Origin: Roseobacter weihaiensis
Lineage (GTDB): Bacteria; Pseudomonadota; Alphaproteobacteria; Rhodobacterales; Rhodobacteraceae
DNA length: 64,000 nucleotides
Assembly: GCF_020622345.1 (NCBI RefSeq)
Contig: NZ_JACNMO010000029.1
Location: 1 to 64,000, forward strand
Direction of reading: 5' to 3'
The notes under the pieces were generated by a model. It made no database searches, was not told the origin of the DNA, and was given only the letters and a program-made list of their open reading frames with translations. This document shows positions 8,778 through 19,010 of the stretch, piece by piece (within the stretch, counting starts at the first letter, position 1; each line of letters begins with the position of its first letter). The translations under genes and the position numbers were made by a program.

Positions 8778-9614
8778 ATGCGCTACCTTTTCCCGTCTTT
8801 ATTGATGATTTTCGTTTTTGTAGGTGCGACTGCTGTAACAGCCGCAACTTACACTTATAAATATACTGGTCAGGCTTTCAGCACGGAGGGATTGAAGCCC
8901 TGGGAGATTGCCTTTCTGAACAACGCGTACACCGGCGATGGTCCGACGGCGGGGCGCCTGTCGTTTGAGATCGAAGTGAACTGTGGCGATAATGATATTC
9001 TTTGCTCGAATACCACAATGGATAGCGGGTGGACCGACAACTATGACTACACCGACCTCAGGGCGGTGAATTTTTTAGATTCCGGTGGCTTCTGGCCGGG
9101 TCAGACAGATGTATATCTGTCTTTTGACCGCCACGGCATGATCAAGTCATGGGGCCTGACAGGCCACGAGGCCGGGTTTCTGGGAGACTATGCCTCGTCC
9201 ACTTCCGGTGACAGCTTTTCGTGGTTCGAGTTTGCGGTGGATGATTGGGATAGCACCCGCGCCTTCTATTGCCATCACGTCTTTGGCGAGCGTCTCTACG
9301 GCAACAGTGGCGGCGGGTCAGGTCGCACCTGCGAGAATGGTGAGGTGGCCGAGTATTTTCGCGGGCAAGGCGGCTTGCTTTCTGTTGAAACGGGTCCGGG
9401 GTCTTGGGCGCGATATGACGAGAATGGGGTGCTGAGCCAACCGCTCCCGTCGGTGCCGCTCCCGGCTTCGGGCTTGTTGCTGGTGTTTGGGTTTGCCGTT
9501 TTTGGCTATGTCGGGAAGGGTATAAGGCCCCGGAACGAGCCTTTGGCTATTTCTCTAAAGGAAAGAGGCCAAATTCGATGTCGCTGTCACGTCGGTGCTT
9601 GCGGAGGTGCTTGA
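8778..9614 (+). CDS. Secreted protein with VPLPA-CTERM-like sorting signal
   Basis: The ATG at 8778 is followed by a clear signal peptide (hydrophobic LLMIFVFVGATAVTAA). The approximately 220-residue mature domain is rich in G, D, Y and W, contains several cysteines and is not recognised. Near the C-terminus comes VPLPAS, a 16-18 residue hydrophobic helix and a basic patch (GKGIRPR). This is the layout of VPLPA-CTERM proteins of Rhodobacterales, which are handled by an exosortase. An extra 20-residue Cys-containing tail after the basic patch is unusual. An in-frame ATG at 8694 would bury the signal peptide, so it was not used. Confidence 0.7.
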   Translation: MRYLFPSLLMIFVFVGATAVTAATYTYKYTGQAFSTEGLKPWEIAFLNNAYTGDGPTAGRLSFEIEVNCGDNDILCSNTTMDSGWTDNYDYTDLRAVNFLDSGGFWPGQTDVYLSFDRHGMIKSWGLTGHEAGFLGDYASSTSGDSFSWFEFAVDDWDSTRAFYCHHVFGERLYGNSGGGSGRTCENGEVAEYFRGQGGLLSVETGPGSWARYDENGVLSQPLPSVPLPASGLLLVFGFAVFGYVGKGIRPRNEPLAISLKERGQIRCRCHVGACGGA

Positions 9615-9891
9615 GTGGATTTGCGGGTTACGAGGGCATGCGGCGGGAAAGATTGATGAGGGGTGAATATTTGACACCGAAGTATGGGGTCCATTCGGAA
9701 GATCGTTTATGCTGCCAAACGCGGAACGCCTCCTCTGGAGGCCAAGCCGCAGCTGAATGATGTCATGGATTCGCGAACCCTGTTAACCAAGTCAAACAGA
9801 CATCACGCTGATCGTCGGCTCCGCACTTGCAATCTGCAAGCGCGGGCACCATCGTCAGTCCAATTGATAAGATAGATTTGCAGGTTATTCT

Positions 9892-10431
9892 ATGTGCGCG
9901 CATTTGGTACGACTTTCGTTGGTTTTGTGTTTTGCTATGGCGGTCAATCCCGCCGCAGCACAAAGGTTAAGTTCCCTTCAAATCGACGACAGCTTCGTGG
10001 TCACCCCGTTTGGCCCAGGCGATAAAGCCGGGGGACAACAGACTTACGTCATGCTTGCACTGCATAAAGTCGTTAATTTTGATGGCCGGACTTTTGTTTG
10101 CGGCGGCCTTTACGGGACAGCACTCCTGAATAAAAAATTCATCCAGCAGGCACAAATCATTGCCTCAGACGGTACGAGGATCAAGCAAGGCCTGACCCGC
10201 TTGTCGAGGCTTTCGCAAACAAATGAACAGAGGGCGGAAGTGCAACGTGGCGTCAGACCAACTGGGTCGCTGACAGATATTCTCATGAGACCTATCACGC
10301 CCGGCGCGAACCAGTTTTCTGGCCAAGAGGCAAAGTGCATAAGGAGCTGGAAGTCTTGGCGCGCTGTTTTTGGCGATGGGAAGTCGGTATTCACCATGCC
10401 GTCCAGAGTTCTTGTCAGGGTACCAGATTGA
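9892..10431 (+). CDS. Hypothetical secreted protein
   Basis: The 179-residue product has an N-terminal signal peptide (cleavage likely after AAAQ near residue 24) and no transmembrane segment afterwards. Three cysteines in the mature part could form disulfides in the periplasm. No family is recognised. It is the last gene of the four-gene insertion between rplP and rpmC, and it lies 360 bp before rpmC. Confidence 0.6.
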   Translation: MCAHLVRLSLVLCFAMAVNPAAAQRLSSLQIDDSFVVTPFGPGDKAGGQQTYVMLALHKVVNFDGRTFVCGGLYGTALLNKKFIQQAQIIASDGTRIKQGLTRLSRLSQTNEQRAEVQRGVRPTGSLTDILMRPITPGANQFSGQEAKCIRSWKSWRAVFGDGKSVFTMPSRVLVRVPD

Positions 10432-10792
10432 CGTAACCGCTGGAGCACTTCTTATCGAAAGCCCCAAATTTAGTCTTCCGACTGTTCCGTTCTTTGTCGA
10501 GGCCGTGCTTTTTTGAGGATGGCTCCCGTCCGGGCGAAAAAATCTTCGATGAAGTCCGAAACACTCGTCTTCGTCAGTCCGCGGGCATCGCGCCGACACG
10601 GCAAAGATGGTTCCGGCGCGGGTCGGTGTCCGGAGGATTTGGCAAAGTTTCCGGGCGGAAGCTTTTCCCAAAGGAATAAGGGCTTGCCATAGGCCGGTAA
10701 CCCTCCTATACGGCCCCTTCATCATGGACTCCACGAGAATCAGGGTGACGCATTTGCTGCGGCCTACTCGTGATGTTGAAAGGAATAGGGCG
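10432..10792. other. Region upstream of rpmC, promoter expected
   Basis: These 361 bases hold no gene. Because rplP is followed by a terminator and three unrelated genes, the spc-type genes from rpmC onward must be transcribed from here. I could not identify promoter boxes with confidence. Confidence 0.35.
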
Positions 10793-10999
10793 ATGGACGC
10801 CAAGGAATTGCATGACAAAACGCCGGACCAGCTGCGTGAAGAGCTGGCCAATCTGAAGAAAACCTCCTTTAACCTGCGTTTTCAACAAGCGACAGGCCAG
10901 TTGGAGAACCCTGCACAGATCCGCAAGGCGCGCCGGGATGCGGCGCGTGTGAAAACTGTGTTGAACCAAAAAGCAGCCCAAGCTGCTGCGTCCGAGTAA
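10793..10999 (+). CDS. rpmC: 50S ribosomal protein L29
   Basis: L29 sits at the tunnel exit beside L23. The product has 68 residues, two helices, with the typical [14 protein letters not shown] start and [13 protein letters not shown] core. ATG 10793 is preceded by AAAGGAATAGGG. It is followed closely by rpsQ; the pair restarts the interrupted operon after a 3.5 kb insertion. Confidence 0.96.
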   Translation: MDAKELHDKTPDQLREELANLKKTSFNLRFQQATGQLENPAQIRKARRDAARVKTVLNQKAAQAAASE

Positions 11000-11010
11000 G
11001 GAGAGCCCCC

Positions 11011-11250
11011 ATGCCAAAGCGTATTCTGTCCGGCGTCGTGACCTCCGATGCTAACGCTCAAACCGTGACCGTCAGCGTTGAGCGCCGTTTCACGCACCCG
11101 GTTCTGAAAAAGACCATCCGTAAGTCCAAGAAGTACCGGGCACACGATGAGAAGAACACGTTCAAAGTGGGCGACAGCGTCCGCATCATTGAATGTGCAC
11201 CGAAGTCCAAGACCAAACGTTGGGAAGTGCTGGAAGCCGCTGAGGCCTAA
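11011..11250 (+). CDS. rpsQ: 30S ribosomal protein S17
   Basis: S17 is a primary 16S rRNA binder of OB fold. The product has 79 residues, with the canonical LSGVVTSD start and the [10 protein letters not shown] and [10 protein letters not shown] segments. A GGAGA site precedes the ATG, 11 bp after rpmC. Confidence 0.97.
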   Translation: MPKRILSGVVTSDANAQTVTVSVERRFTHPVLKKTIRKSKKYRAHDEKNTFKVGDSVRIIECAPKSKTKRWEVLEAAEA

Positions 11251-11321
11251 GCACCAACCGCTTAATCGAAACCCTGGGGATATGGCCACGCATCGGTCCC
11301 CCAAAGGTCGGGAGAAACCAA

Positions 11322-11690
11322 ATGATCCAGATGCAGACCAACCTGGATGTTGCTGACAACAGCGGCGCACGCCGTGTTCAGTGCATCAAGGTCCTGGGTG
11401 GTTCCAAGCGTAAATACGCCTCCGTCGGCGACGTCATCGTCGTGTCGGTCAAGGAAGCCATCCCCCGCGGTCGTGTGAAGAAAGGGGACGTGCGCAAGGC
11501 CGTCGTCGTTCGCACCGCCAAGGAAGTGCGCCGTGAAGACGGCACCGCGATCCGCTTTGATCGCAACGCTGCCGTCATCCTCAACAACAACAACGAGCCG
11601 ATCGGGACACGTATCTTTGGCCCGGTTGTGCGTGAGCTGCGCGCCAAGAACTTCATGAAAATCATCTCGCTCGCGCCGGAGGTGCTGTAA
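11322..11690 (+). CDS. rplN: 50S ribosomal protein L14
   Basis: L14 contacts 16S rRNA across the subunit interface. The 122-residue product starts [19 protein letters not shown] and is conserved through the final PEVL. rplX starts 2 bp after the stop. The 71-bp gap before it is the longest inside this run. Confidence 0.98.
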   Translation: MIQMQTNLDVADNSGARRVQCIKVLGGSKRKYASVGDVIVVSVKEAIPRGRVKKGDVRKAVVVRTAKEVRREDGTAIRFDRNAAVILNNNNEPIGTRIFGPVVRELRAKNFMKIISLAPEVL

Positions 11691-11692
11691 TC

Positions 11693-12004
11693 ATGGCTGC
11701 TAAGCTGAAAAAAGGTGACAAGGTCATCGTACTGGCCGGCAAGGACAAGGGTAAGACAGGGACAATCTCCTCTGTTGATCCGCAGGCCCGCAAGGCGATT
11801 GTGGAGGGTGTGAACATCTCGATCCGCGCCACGCGCCAGTCTCAGACAACCCAGGGCGGCCGCATTCCCAAGGCGATGCCGATTGACCTGAGCAATCTTG
11901 CCTATGTGGATGCCAACGGCAAAGCCACGCGGGTTGGGTTCAAAATGGAAGGCGACAAGAAAGTGCGCTTTGCCAAGACGACAGGGGACGTGATCGATGC
12001 TTGA
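11693..12004 (+). CDS. rplX: 50S ribosomal protein L24
   Basis: L24 initiates 50S assembly through its KOW motif ([18 protein letters not shown]). The product has 103 residues. Its last 8 bases overlap the start of rplE, which couples the two. Confidence 0.97.
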   Translation: MAAKLKKGDKVIVLAGKDKGKTGTISSVDPQARKAIVEGVNISIRATRQSQTTQGGRIPKAMPIDLSNLAYVDANGKATRVGFKMEGDKKVRFAKTTGDVIDA

Positions 12005-12560
12005 TAGTGCAACCTACACCCCCCGCCTCAAGACCGCGTATAAGGATACGATCCGCCCCGCGCTGAAAGAAGAGTTCGGCTACAAGAACGACATGCAGAT
12101 CCCGCGTCTGGACAAGATCGTCCTGAACATCGGCTGCGGTGCCGAGGCCGTGCGCGACAGCAAGAAGGCGAAATCAGCGGTCGAAGATCTGACGCTGATT
12201 GCAGGTCAGAAGGCGTTGACCACAACAGCCAAGAAATCCATCGCGGGTTTCCGTGTACGTGAAGAAATGCCATTGGGGGCCAAGGTGACCCTGCGTGGTG
12301 ACCGCATGTATGAATTCCTCGACCGTCTTATCACGATTGCGATGCCTCGTATCCGCGACTTCCGCGGTGTTTCAGGGCAAAGCTTTGATGGTCGTGGCAA
12401 CTATGCCATGGGCCTCAAAGAGCATCTCGTGTTCCCCGAGATCGACTTCGACAAGATCGATGAGAACTGGGGAATGGATATTGTGATCGCCACAACGGCG
12501 CAAACCGACGCTGAAGCAAAGAGCCTGTTGAAAGCCTTCAACATGCCTTTCAATTCATAA
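11997..12560 (+). CDS. rplE: 50S ribosomal protein L5
   Basis: L5 binds 5S rRNA and the P-site tRNA elbow. The product has 187 residues, with the typical RFRNFRG-like IRDFRGVS segment and the closing [14 protein letters not shown]. It overlaps rplX by 8 bp. Confidence 0.97.
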   Translation: MLDSATYTPRLKTAYKDTIRPALKEEFGYKNDMQIPRLDKIVLNIGCGAEAVRDSKKAKSAVEDLTLIAGQKALTTTAKKSIAGFRVREEMPLGAKVTLRGDRMYEFLDRLITIAMPRIRDFRGVSGQSFDGRGNYAMGLKEHLVFPEIDFDKIDENWGMDIVIATTAQTDAEAKSLLKAFNMPFNS

Positions 12561-12579
12561 GCGCGGGAAGGATTTAGAT

Positions 12580-12885
12580 ATGGCTAAGAAATCTATGATC
12601 GCACGTGAGAAGAAGCGCGAACGTCTGGTGGCGAAATATGCCGCCAAGCGCGCCGAACTCAAAGCAATCGTGAACGACCAGGAAAAGCCGATGGAAGAGC
12701 GTTTCCGCGCCTCCCTGAAGCTGGCGAAACTGCCGCGCAACTCCAGCGCTGTGCGTCTGCACAACCGCTGCCAGCTGACCGGTCGTCCGCATGCTTATTA
12801 TCGTAAACTCAAAATTTCGCGGATCGCGCTACGGGATCTTGGCTCGAACGGCCAGATCCCCGGCATGGTCAAGTCGAGCTGGTAA
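12580..12885 (+). CDS. rpsN: 30S ribosomal protein S14
   Basis: S14 binds the 30S head near the decoding site. The 101-residue form lacks the four-Cys zinc ribbon and so belongs to the zinc-independent long class found in most proteobacteria. It keeps [15 protein letters not shown] and ends GMVKSSW. Confidence 0.97.
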   Translation: MAKKSMIAREKKRERLVAKYAAKRAELKAIVNDQEKPMEERFRASLKLAKLPRNSSAVRLHNRCQLTGRPHAYYRKLKISRIALRDLGSNGQIPGMVKSSW

Positions 12886-12899
12886 AAGGAGCGCATCAC

Positions 12900-13292
12900 A
12901 TGAACGATCCCATCGCAGATATGCTGACACGCATCCGGAACTCGCAACTGCGCGGCAAATCCACCGTCATGACCCCGGCGTCGAAGCTGCGGGCATGGGT
13001 GCTGGATGTGCTGGCGGACGAGGGCTACATCCGCGGCTATGAGAAGGTCACGGGCGCTGACGGGCACCCAGGCCTGGAGATCAGCCTGAAGTATTACGAA
13101 GGCGAACCTGTCATTCGCGAGCTCAAGCGGGTCTCCAAGCCCGGGCGCCGCGTCTACATGGGCGTCAATGACATTCCGGTGGTCCGTCAGGGCCTCGGTG
13201 TGTCGATAGTCTCCACCCCCAAGGGTGTGATGTCGGACCAAGCAGCACGCAGCGCCAACGTTGGTGGCGAAGTGCTCTGCACCGTCTTCTAA
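12900..13292 (+). CDS. rpsH: 30S ribosomal protein S8
   Basis: S8 binds the central domain of 16S rRNA and, in E. coli, its own spc mRNA. The 130-residue product starts [14 protein letters not shown] and carries the [10 protein letters not shown] loop. It lies 14 bp after rpsN and 10 bp before rplF. Confidence 0.98.
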   Translation: MNDPIADMLTRIRNSQLRGKSTVMTPASKLRAWVLDVLADEGYIRGYEKVTGADGHPGLEISLKYYEGEPVIRELKRVSKPGRRVYMGVNDIPVVRQGLGVSIVSTPKGVMSDQAARSANVGGEVLCTVF

Positions 13293-13302
13293 GGAGGGGC
13301 TT

Positions 13303-13836
13303 ATGTCTCGTATTGGTAAAAAACCGGTCGACCTGCCCAGCGGTGTTTCCGCCTCCGTGAGCGGTCAGACCATCGAAGTGAAGGGCCCCAAGGGCACCCG
13401 CAGCTTCAAGGCCACGGATGACGTGACCCTGAAGGTCGAGGACAACGTGATCAACATCGAGCCGCGTGGCAAATCCAAGCGCGCGCGCCAGCAGTGGGGC
13501 ATGTCCCGCACACAGGTGCAAAACTGCGTGACCGGCGTGACGACAGGCTTCAAGAAAGAGCTGGAGATTCAGGGTGTGGGCTACCGGGCGCAGATGCAGG
13601 GTAATACGCTCAAGCTGAACCTCGGTTTGTCCCATGACGTGGACTACACTGCGCCCGAGGGTGTGACTGTGACCGCGCCGAAACAGACCGAGATTGTGGT
13701 GGAAGGCATCGACGAACAGCTTGTTGGTCAGGTTGCCGCGAACATTCGCGCTTGGCGCAAGCCCGAGCCCTACAAGGGCAAAGGCATCCGCTACAAGGGC
13801 GAGTTCATCTTCCGCAAAGAAGGCAAGAAGAAATAG
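13303..13836 (+). CDS. rplF: 50S ribosomal protein L6
   Basis: L6 lies at the base of the L7/L12 stalk near the sarcin-ricin loop. The 177-residue product starts MSRIGKKPV after a strong AAGGAGG site and ends in the usual GKGIRYKGE region and Lys-rich tail. Confidence 0.98.
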   Translation: MSRIGKKPVDLPSGVSASVSGQTIEVKGPKGTRSFKATDDVTLKVEDNVINIEPRGKSKRARQQWGMSRTQVQNCVTGVTTGFKKELEIQGVGYRAQMQGNTLKLNLGLSHDVDYTAPEGVTVTAPKQTEIVVEGIDEQLVGQVAANIRAWRKPEPYKGKGIRYKGEFIFRKEGKKK

Positions 13837-13846
13837 GAACGCGACA

Positions 13847-14206
13847 ATGGCAAACAGCAAAAGACAACTGTTCATCAAACGCCGCTTGCGCGTTCGGAAC
13901 AAACTGCGCCGCACCAATGCAGGCCGTATGCGCCTGAGCGTGCACCGCTCCAACAAGAACATCTCCGTTCAGCTGATCGACGATGTGGCGGGCAAAACCT
14001 TGGCATCGGCGTCTTCGCTCGAAAAAGCTTTGGGCGTCGTGGGCAAAAACAACATCGAAGCGGCCACAAAAGTGGGTGCAGCCATCGCGGAACGCGCGAA
14101 AAAGGCCGGTGTTGAAACCGCCTATTTCGACCGGGGCGGTTTCCTCTTTCACGGCAAGGTGAAGGCTGTTGCCGACGCCGCGCGTGAAGGCGGTTTGAAG
14201 ATCTAA
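13847..14206 (+). CDS. rplR: 50S ribosomal protein L18
   Basis: L18 binds 5S rRNA. The product has 119 residues, with an [11 protein letters not shown] start and [11 protein letters not shown] core. ATG 13847 is chosen because upstream in-frame codons overlap rplF and are not L18-like. A hairpin follows the stop. Confidence 0.97.
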   Translation: MANSKRQLFIKRRLRVRNKLRRTNAGRMRLSVHRSNKNISVQLIDDVAGKTLASASSLEKALGVVGKNNIEAATKVGAAIAERAKKAGVETAYFDRGGFLFHGKVKAVADAAREGGLKI

Positions 14207-14213
14207 GACTTGT

Positions 14214-14236
14214 AGGTCGCCCGGACTGGGCGACCT
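14214..14236 (+). other. Hairpin between rplR and rpsE
   Basis: Nine-base perfect stem AGGTCGCCC/GGGCGACCT with a 5-base loop lies 7 bp after rplR. No T tract follows, so an mRNA-processing or stabilising structure, or partial attenuation, is more likely than full termination. The rplR-rpsE gap is 130 bp, long for this operon. Confidence 0.5.
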
Positions 14237-14336
14237 CGATGATCCGGGGGCGCGTCCAAAGATCGGGCGGCCCACCTGGATTGAAATAACCGGGCGTCCT
14301 GTTCCAAATCGGGCCCAAAAACAGAGGATGTTCTCA

Positions 14337-14915
14337 ATGGCAGAACGTGAAAACCGTCGCGGCCCCCGCCGTGACCGTGACGAAGCACCGGAATTCGCCG
14401 ACCGTCTGGTCGCGATCAACCGCGTGTCCAAGACCGTTAAAGGTGGTAAGCGCTTTGGCTTTGCAGCTCTTGTGGTTGTGGGGGATCAGAAGGGCCGTGT
14501 GGGCTTTGGCAAGGGCAAGGCGAAAGAGGTGCCCGAGGCCATTCGCAAAGCCACTGAGCAGGCCAAGCGCCAGATGATCCGCGTGCAGCTGCGCGAAGGT
14601 CGGACGCTGCACCACGACATGGAAGGCCGTCACGGCGCTGGTAAAGTGGTCATGCGCACAGCGCCTGAAGGGACGGGGATCATCGCCGGTGGTCCGATGC
14701 GGGCCGTCTTCGAGATGCTGGGCGTCAAGGACGTTGTGTCCAAATCCATCGGCTCGCAGAACCCCTACAACATGATCCGCGCCACCATGGATGGGTTGCG
14801 CAAAGAGTCGAGCCCGCGGTCTGTTGCGCAACGTCGCGGCAAGAAAGTGGCCGACATCCTGCCCAAGCGTGAGGATGCTGTCGATACATCCGCACAAGTG
14901 GCTGAGGAGGCTTGA
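14337..14915 (+). CDS. rpsE: 30S ribosomal protein S5
   Basis: S5 helps to unwind mRNA and controls translational accuracy. The 192-residue product has the double-stranded-RNA-binding-like N-terminal part ([17 protein letters not shown]) and the C-terminal part with [20 protein letters not shown]. Two ATGs are possible (14328, 14337). The second has better spacing to ACAGAGGA. Confidence 0.97.
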   Translation: MAERENRRGPRRDRDEAPEFADRLVAINRVSKTVKGGKRFGFAALVVVGDQKGRVGFGKGKAKEVPEAIRKATEQAKRQMIRVQLREGRTLHHDMEGRHGAGKVVMRTAPEGTGIIAGGPMRAVFEMLGVKDVVSKSIGSQNPYNMIRATMDGLRKESSPRSVAQRRGKKVADILPKREDAVDTSAQVAEEA

Positions 14916-14917
14916 GC

Positions 14918-15106
14918 ATGGCCAAGACACTCGTGATCAAGCAGATCGGCTCCCCGATCCGTCGCCCCGCCAAGCAGCGCGCTACGCTGATCGGCCTGGG
15001 CCTGAACAAGATGCACAAGACCCGCGAGCTGGAAGACACACCTTCCGTGCGAGGCATGATCAACTCCATCCCACATATGGTGGAGATCGTGGAAGAGCGC
15101 GACTGA
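14918..15106 (+). CDS. rpmD: 50S ribosomal protein L30
   Basis: L30 is a small ferredoxin-like 23S rRNA binder. The product has 62 residues, with [22 protein letters not shown] and the [11 protein letters not shown] motif. It starts 2 bp after rpsE. An intrinsic terminator follows, and rplO is displaced by an inserted minus-strand gene. Confidence 0.97.
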   Translation: MAKTLVIKQIGSPIRRPAKQRATLIGLGLNKMHKTRELEDTPSVRGMINSIPHMVEIVEERD

Positions 15107-15129
15107 GCGTTCCCCGAATATTTTTGAGA

Positions 15130-15159
15130 GCGCCCTGCAGGAAATTGTGGGGCGTTTTT
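15130..15159 (+). terminator. Probable intrinsic terminator after rpmD
   Basis: CGCCC/GGGCG stem (15131-15135, 15150-15154, extendable by a T-G pair) with a 14-base loop, followed by five T. It also lies at the 3' end of the convergent minus-strand gene. Confidence 0.6.
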
Positions 15160-15160
15160 G

Positions 15161-16192
15161 TTAGAAAAGGCGGCTCTGATCAGTAAAGACCTCAATCGAG
15201 TTGAAAGAGCCCAGAACGATTTCTAGTTCCTCGGAACTCAACTCTTCCGATAGAGTTTCATCGTTGAATTCTAGCACCCTCAAAACACGGCGGTTCTTGG
15301 GACGGCCATTTGAAATTTGATAAGCCCACTGAACTTTTAGGCGATCTAGAACATTTACGCTTAGGTCATTGTCGCGGACGTGACTCCAGAATTTGTCGTC
15401 TTCAATAATGAAGTAACAATCCTTACGAATTGAATCCTTTCCTTTCCAATGTCGGGCCAGTTGATCATTTTTGTCCCAGTTTGGTGATGTGACATAGATG
15501 TTCTCGACATCTATAATCCAGGGTTGCTCTTTCTCTTCATCGATTTTTCGGGTGCCCCGAATTGCCCTTTCAGGAAAACGGTTTCTCGGTATTGGAAAAT
15601 CATGTTCGGGGGCGAAACCGACGCCTCTTACATCCGAATCTTGCATGCAAGCTTCGTAAAACTCGCTCCTCGCGTCTAGAGCATCGTCTGGACCGATATT
15701 CTGTAGCCCGGTACTTTCCAAGTCATCGCGACTAATTTCAAGAAGCCCCTTGGTCATTTGAATCACTAGCTGCGAACAAATTTTGTTTTCTGTTGGGTCC
15801 CGAGCGCTCATGCCCTTCAGATTAACATCTTCGAGATACTCCGCATGGCTTTCCCCGATCTGTTCCGTCCATTGTGAAGGATCTTGACCTGTAAGTCCGC
15901 GAAAGTAGGCTTTTCCCATATCGCTTTCTAGGAAGGCAAAGACGGATACGACTCCCCCCGACGCCCACAAAGCGAGCTTCTTTAGGAAACTCCCTTCCTC
16001 CGATGCCAGAACAACCAACTCATAATGCAGTTCGCCGTCGAATAACTCGTGATTTAACGCTGCAATGATTTTCTGAGCACTGGCCGCGGAGGCCAAAAAG
16101 GTTTGGAGTCTGATGTGGTGCTCAGGAACGTCAAAGTGAATATACAGAATGTCCGAATCCGCCTCAGACAAAATCAACTCTGATACGTCCAT
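15161..16192 (-). CDS. Hypothetical protein inserted in the spc operon
   Basis: The predicted 343-residue protein starts at ATG 16192, downstream of GGGGGTAGC. It has one possible membrane segment at about residues 75-95 (LALWASGGVVSVFAFL). The rest is charged and rich in D, E, N and I, with no cysteine cluster or catalytic motif that I recognise. Codon use and base composition are visibly more AT-rich than the ribosomal genes on either side (AAT, AAA and GAT codons common), which points to horizontal gain. It is transcribed against the operon and separates rpmD from rplO. The family is not recognised. Confidence 0.65.
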   Translation of the reverse strand: MDVSELILSEADSDILYIHFDVPEHHIRLQTFLASAASAQKIIAALNHELFDGELHYELVVLASEEGSFLKKLALWASGGVVSVFAFLESDMGKAYFRGLTGQDPSQWTEQIGESHAEYLEDVNLKGMSARDPTENKICSQLVIQMTKGLLEISRDDLESTGLQNIGPDDALDARSEFYEACMQDSDVRGVGFAPEHDFPIPRNRFPERAIRGTRKIDEEKEQPWIIDVENIYVTSPNWDKNDQLARHWKGKDSIRKDCYFIIEDDKFWSHVRDNDLSVNVLDRLKVQWAYQISNGRPKNRRVLRVLEFNDETLSEELSSEELEIVLGSFNSIEVFTDQSRLF

Positions 16193-16308
16193 GCTACCCC
16201 CTATGAAAAATAGAGGTAGCATAGAACCAAAGGAGAGCGATACTCAATGAATTGTGCGGGTATCAGACAGCACTTGATCCAAACTAGACTCCCGTCTATA
16301 CGCCAACG

Positions 16309-16326
16309 GTCACCTCATGAGGTGAC
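16309..16326. promoter_or_regulatory. 18-bp perfect palindrome upstream of rplO
   Basis: GTCACCTCATGAGGTGAC is fully self-complementary and lies 69 bp before rplO and 117 bp upstream of the divergent hypothetical gene. It has the form of a binding site for a dimeric regulator. No matching regulator is evident in the window. Confidence 0.45.
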
Positions 16327-16394
16327 AGAATCGAAATGCCGTGTTTGCCCGCTCCCGTCGCTGGGGGGTACATCCGGCCAAAGGAGAAGCGACA

Positions 16395-16877
16395 ATGAAA
16401 CTGAATGAACTGTCTGACAACGCAGGCGCCACCAAGAAACGCAAGCGCGTGGGTCGTGGCCCCGGTTCCGGCACCGGTAAGATGGGTGGCCGTGGGATCA
16501 AAGGTCAGAAATCCCGCTCGGGCGTGGCGATCAACGGGTATGAAGGCGGGCAGATGCCGCTCTACCAACGTCTGCCGAAGCGGGGCTTCAACAAGCCGAA
16601 CCGCAAGCAATATGCCGTCGTGAACCTCGGGTTGATCCAGAAATTCATCGACGCCAAGAAGATCGACGCCAAAAAAGCGATCACCGAAGATGTGCTGGTC
16701 GAAAGCGGCCTTGTGCGCCGCAAGCGGGACGGCATCCGCATCCTGGCCAAGGGCGAGGTGACGGGCAAACTCACCCTTGAGGTCACAGGGGCGTCGAAAT
16801 CTGCTATTGAAGCGGTCGAAAAAGCGGGTGGGTCATTGACCGTGGCGGCACCCGTCGCGGAAACGTCAGAGGCCTAG
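16395..16877 (+). CDS. rplO: 50S ribosomal protein L15
   Basis: L15 is a late-assembly protein that fills the 50S core. The 160-residue product carries the Gly-rich N-terminal region [19 protein letters not shown] and the [18 protein letters not shown] segment. An AAGGAGA site precedes ATG 16395. The gene is cut off from rpmD by the inserted minus-strand gene. Confidence 0.97.
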   Translation: MKLNELSDNAGATKKRKRVGRGPGSGTGKMGGRGIKGQKSRSGVAINGYEGGQMPLYQRLPKRGFNKPNRKQYAVVNLGLIQKFIDAKKIDAKKAITEDVLVESGLVRRKRDGIRILAKGEVTGKLTLEVTGASKSAIEAVEKAGGSLTVAAPVAETSEA

Positions 16878-16940
16878 GCCCAAGATCAGGCTTGTGGGCG
16901 GCGGCTGCGCCGCTTACATACGTCTACAAGTTTTCCATGA

Positions 16941-16972
16941 CGCCGCCCCGCCGGAAAACGGCTCGGGCGGCG
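16941..16972 (+). other. GC-rich hairpin between rplO and secY
   Basis: CGCCGCCC/GGGCGGCG stem (16941-16948, 16965-16972) with inner CCG/CGG pairing, followed by CATTTTGTT. A smaller hairpin (16898-16913) precedes it. This is a weak terminator or attenuator that would lower secY-adk expression relative to the ribosomal genes. Confidence 0.5.
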
Positions 16973-16998
16973 CATTTTGTTACGAAAGAGAGCCCTTC

Positions 16999-18363
16999 AT
17001 GGTTTCTGCTGTCGAGAGCATGGCTGCCAACACCAGCTGGTCTGCGCTGGGTAAAGCCACCGACCTGCGCAATCGCATCCTTTTCACGCTTGGCCTGTTG
17101 ATCGTCTACCGGCTGGGGACATTCATCCCCGTGCCGGGCATCGACGGTGTCGCGCTGCGCCAGTTCATGGAGCAGGCGGGGCAGGGCATCGGCGGGATGG
17201 TCAGCATGTTCACCGGCGGTGCCTTGGGGCGGATGGGTATCTTTGCCCTGGGGATCATGCCGTACATCTCGGCTTCGATCATCGTGCAGCTGATGACGGC
17301 CATGGTGCCCAAGCTTGAGCAACTCAAGAAAGAGGGCGAGCAGGGTCGCAAGAAGATCAACCAATACACGCGCTATGGTACGGTTTTCCTCGCGACGCTG
17401 CAGGCGTATGGTCTGGCTGTTAGCCTTGAGGCGGGCGATATCGTCACCGATCCGGGGATGTTCTTCCGGGCGTCCTGCGTGATTACTCTGGTGGGCGGCA
17501 CGATGTTCCTGATGTGGCTGGGCGAGCAGATCACGGCCCGCGGCATTGGTAACGGCATCTCGCTCATCATCTTTGTGGGCATTATCGCCGAAGTGCCGGC
17601 CGCGATGGCGCAATTCTTTGCCTCCGGCCGCTCCGGCGCGATCAGCCCCGCGGTCATCATCGCCGTGATCGTGATGGTCATCGCGACGATCATGTTCGTG
17701 GTCTTTATGGAACGGGCGCTGCGCAAGATCCACATCCAGTATCCGCGCCGTCAGGTCGGCATGAAGGTCTATGACGGGGGCTCCAGCCACCTGCCGGTCA
17801 AGGTCAACCCCGCAGGCGTGATCCCGGCGATCTTTGCCTCCTCGCTCTTGCTGCTGCCGGTGACGATCAGCACCTTTTCGGGGAATTCAACCAATCCGGT
17901 CATGTCTTGGCTGCTGGCGAACTTTGGCCCCGGTCAGCCGCTCTATCTGGCCTTCTTCACCACGATGATCGTGTTCTTCACGTATTTCTACACCTTCAAC
18001 GTCAGCTTCAAGCCAGACGATGTGGCAGATAATCTCAAGAACCAGAACGGGTTCATCCCGGGAATTCGTCCGGGCAAGAAAACATCTGAGTATCTTGAAT
18101 ATGTGGTCAATCGCGTGCTGGTGCTGGGCTCTGCCTATCTTGCGGCGGTTTGTCTGCTGCCCGAGATCCTGCGCGGCGAATTTGCCATTCCGTTCTACTT
18201 CGGCGGCACGTCGGTCCTGATTGTGGTCTCGGTGACCATGGATACGATCCAGCAAGTGCAAAGCCATCTTTTGGCCCACCAATACGAAGGTCTGCTTGAA
18301 AAGTCTCAGTTGCGCGGTAAAAGCGGTAAGGGTCGGAAGAAACGGAGCCCCGTGCGTCGATGA
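16999..18363 (+). CDS. secY: Protein translocase subunit SecY
   Basis: SecY is the channel-forming subunit of the SecYEG translocon in the inner membrane. The 454-residue product has the expected ten hydrophobic segments and the family motifs [12 protein letters not shown] near the first helix and [17 protein letters not shown] 16999 is chosen over upstream codons, which run back through the hairpins. The stop overlaps the adk start (ATGA). Confidence 0.97.
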   Translation: MVSAVESMAANTSWSALGKATDLRNRILFTLGLLIVYRLGTFIPVPGIDGVALRQFMEQAGQGIGGMVSMFTGGALGRMGIFALGIMPYISASIIVQLMTAMVPKLEQLKKEGEQGRKKINQYTRYGTVFLATLQAYGLAVSLEAGDIVTDPGMFFRASCVITLVGGTMFLMWLGEQITARGIGNGISLIIFVGIIAEVPAAMAQFFASGRSGAISPAVIIAVIVMVIATIMFVVFMERALRKIHIQYPRRQVGMKVYDGGSSHLPVKVNPAGVIPAIFASSLLLLPVTISTFSGNSTNPVMSWLLANFGPGQPLYLAFFTTMIVFFTYFYTFNVSFKPDDVADNLKNQNGFIPGIRPGKKTSEYLEYVVNRVLVLGSAYLAAVCLLPEILRGEFAIPFYFGGTSVLIVVSVTMDTIQQVQSHLLAHQYEGLLEKSQLRGKSGKGRKKRSPVRR

Positions 18364-19004
18364 ATATAATACTTTTGGGGCCACCCGGTGCCGGGAAAGG
18401 CACTCAGGCCCGCATGCTGGTTGAAAAACGCGGCATGGTGCAGCTGAGCACGGGCGACATGCTGCGTGAAGCCAAGGACAGCGGAACCGAAATGGGCCAG
18501 ATCGTCGCGGATGTGATGGCACGCGGGGCGCTGGTCACAGACGAGATCGTGATTGGCCTCATCAAGGAAAAGCTTGAGACGGTCAAAGCCAACGGTTTTA
18601 TCTTTGACGGGTTTCCGCGGACGCTGGCGCAGGCGGATGCGTTGGGCGACCTGCTCGAGGCGGAGGGGCAGACCCTGGACAAGGTTGTCGAGATGCGCGT
18701 GGATGACGAGGCGCTCGTGGCACGGATCACTGCCCGGTCCACCTGCGCGGCCTGCGGTGAGGTCTATAACGATCAGACAAAACCGATCCCGGCAGACGGC
18801 AAATGCAGTAACTGTGGTGCGACGGAGTTCAAACGCCGGGCGGATGACAACGAGGAGAGCCTCAAGACCCGCCTGATGGAATACTACAAACAGACGTCAC
18901 CGCTGATCGGGTATTATTACGCCAAGGGCGTGCTGTCCCGCGTCGACGGTCTGGGCGCGATCGCGGCTGTGCAGGGCGAGATCAAGGCCGTTCTGGAGAC
19001 CTAA
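18360..19004 (+). CDS. adk: Adenylate kinase
   Basis: Adenylate kinase interconverts AMP and ATP with two ADP. The 214-residue product has the P-loop [10 protein letters not shown] at its start. Its long LID domain contains four cysteines (CAACGEVY...CSNC), the zinc-binding form typical of Gram-positives but also of many alphaproteobacteria. It is coupled to secY. Confidence 0.97.
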   Translation: MNIILLGPPGAGKGTQARMLVEKRGMVQLSTGDMLREAKDSGTEMGQIVADVMARGALVTDEIVIGLIKEKLETVKANGFIFDGFPRTLAQADALGDLLEAEGQTLDKVVEMRVDDEALVARITARSTCAACGEVYNDQTKPIPADGKCSNCGATEFKRRADDNEESLKTRLMEYYKQTSPLIGYYYAKGVLSRVDGLGAIAAVQGEIKAVLET

Positions 19005-19010
19005 TCATCG

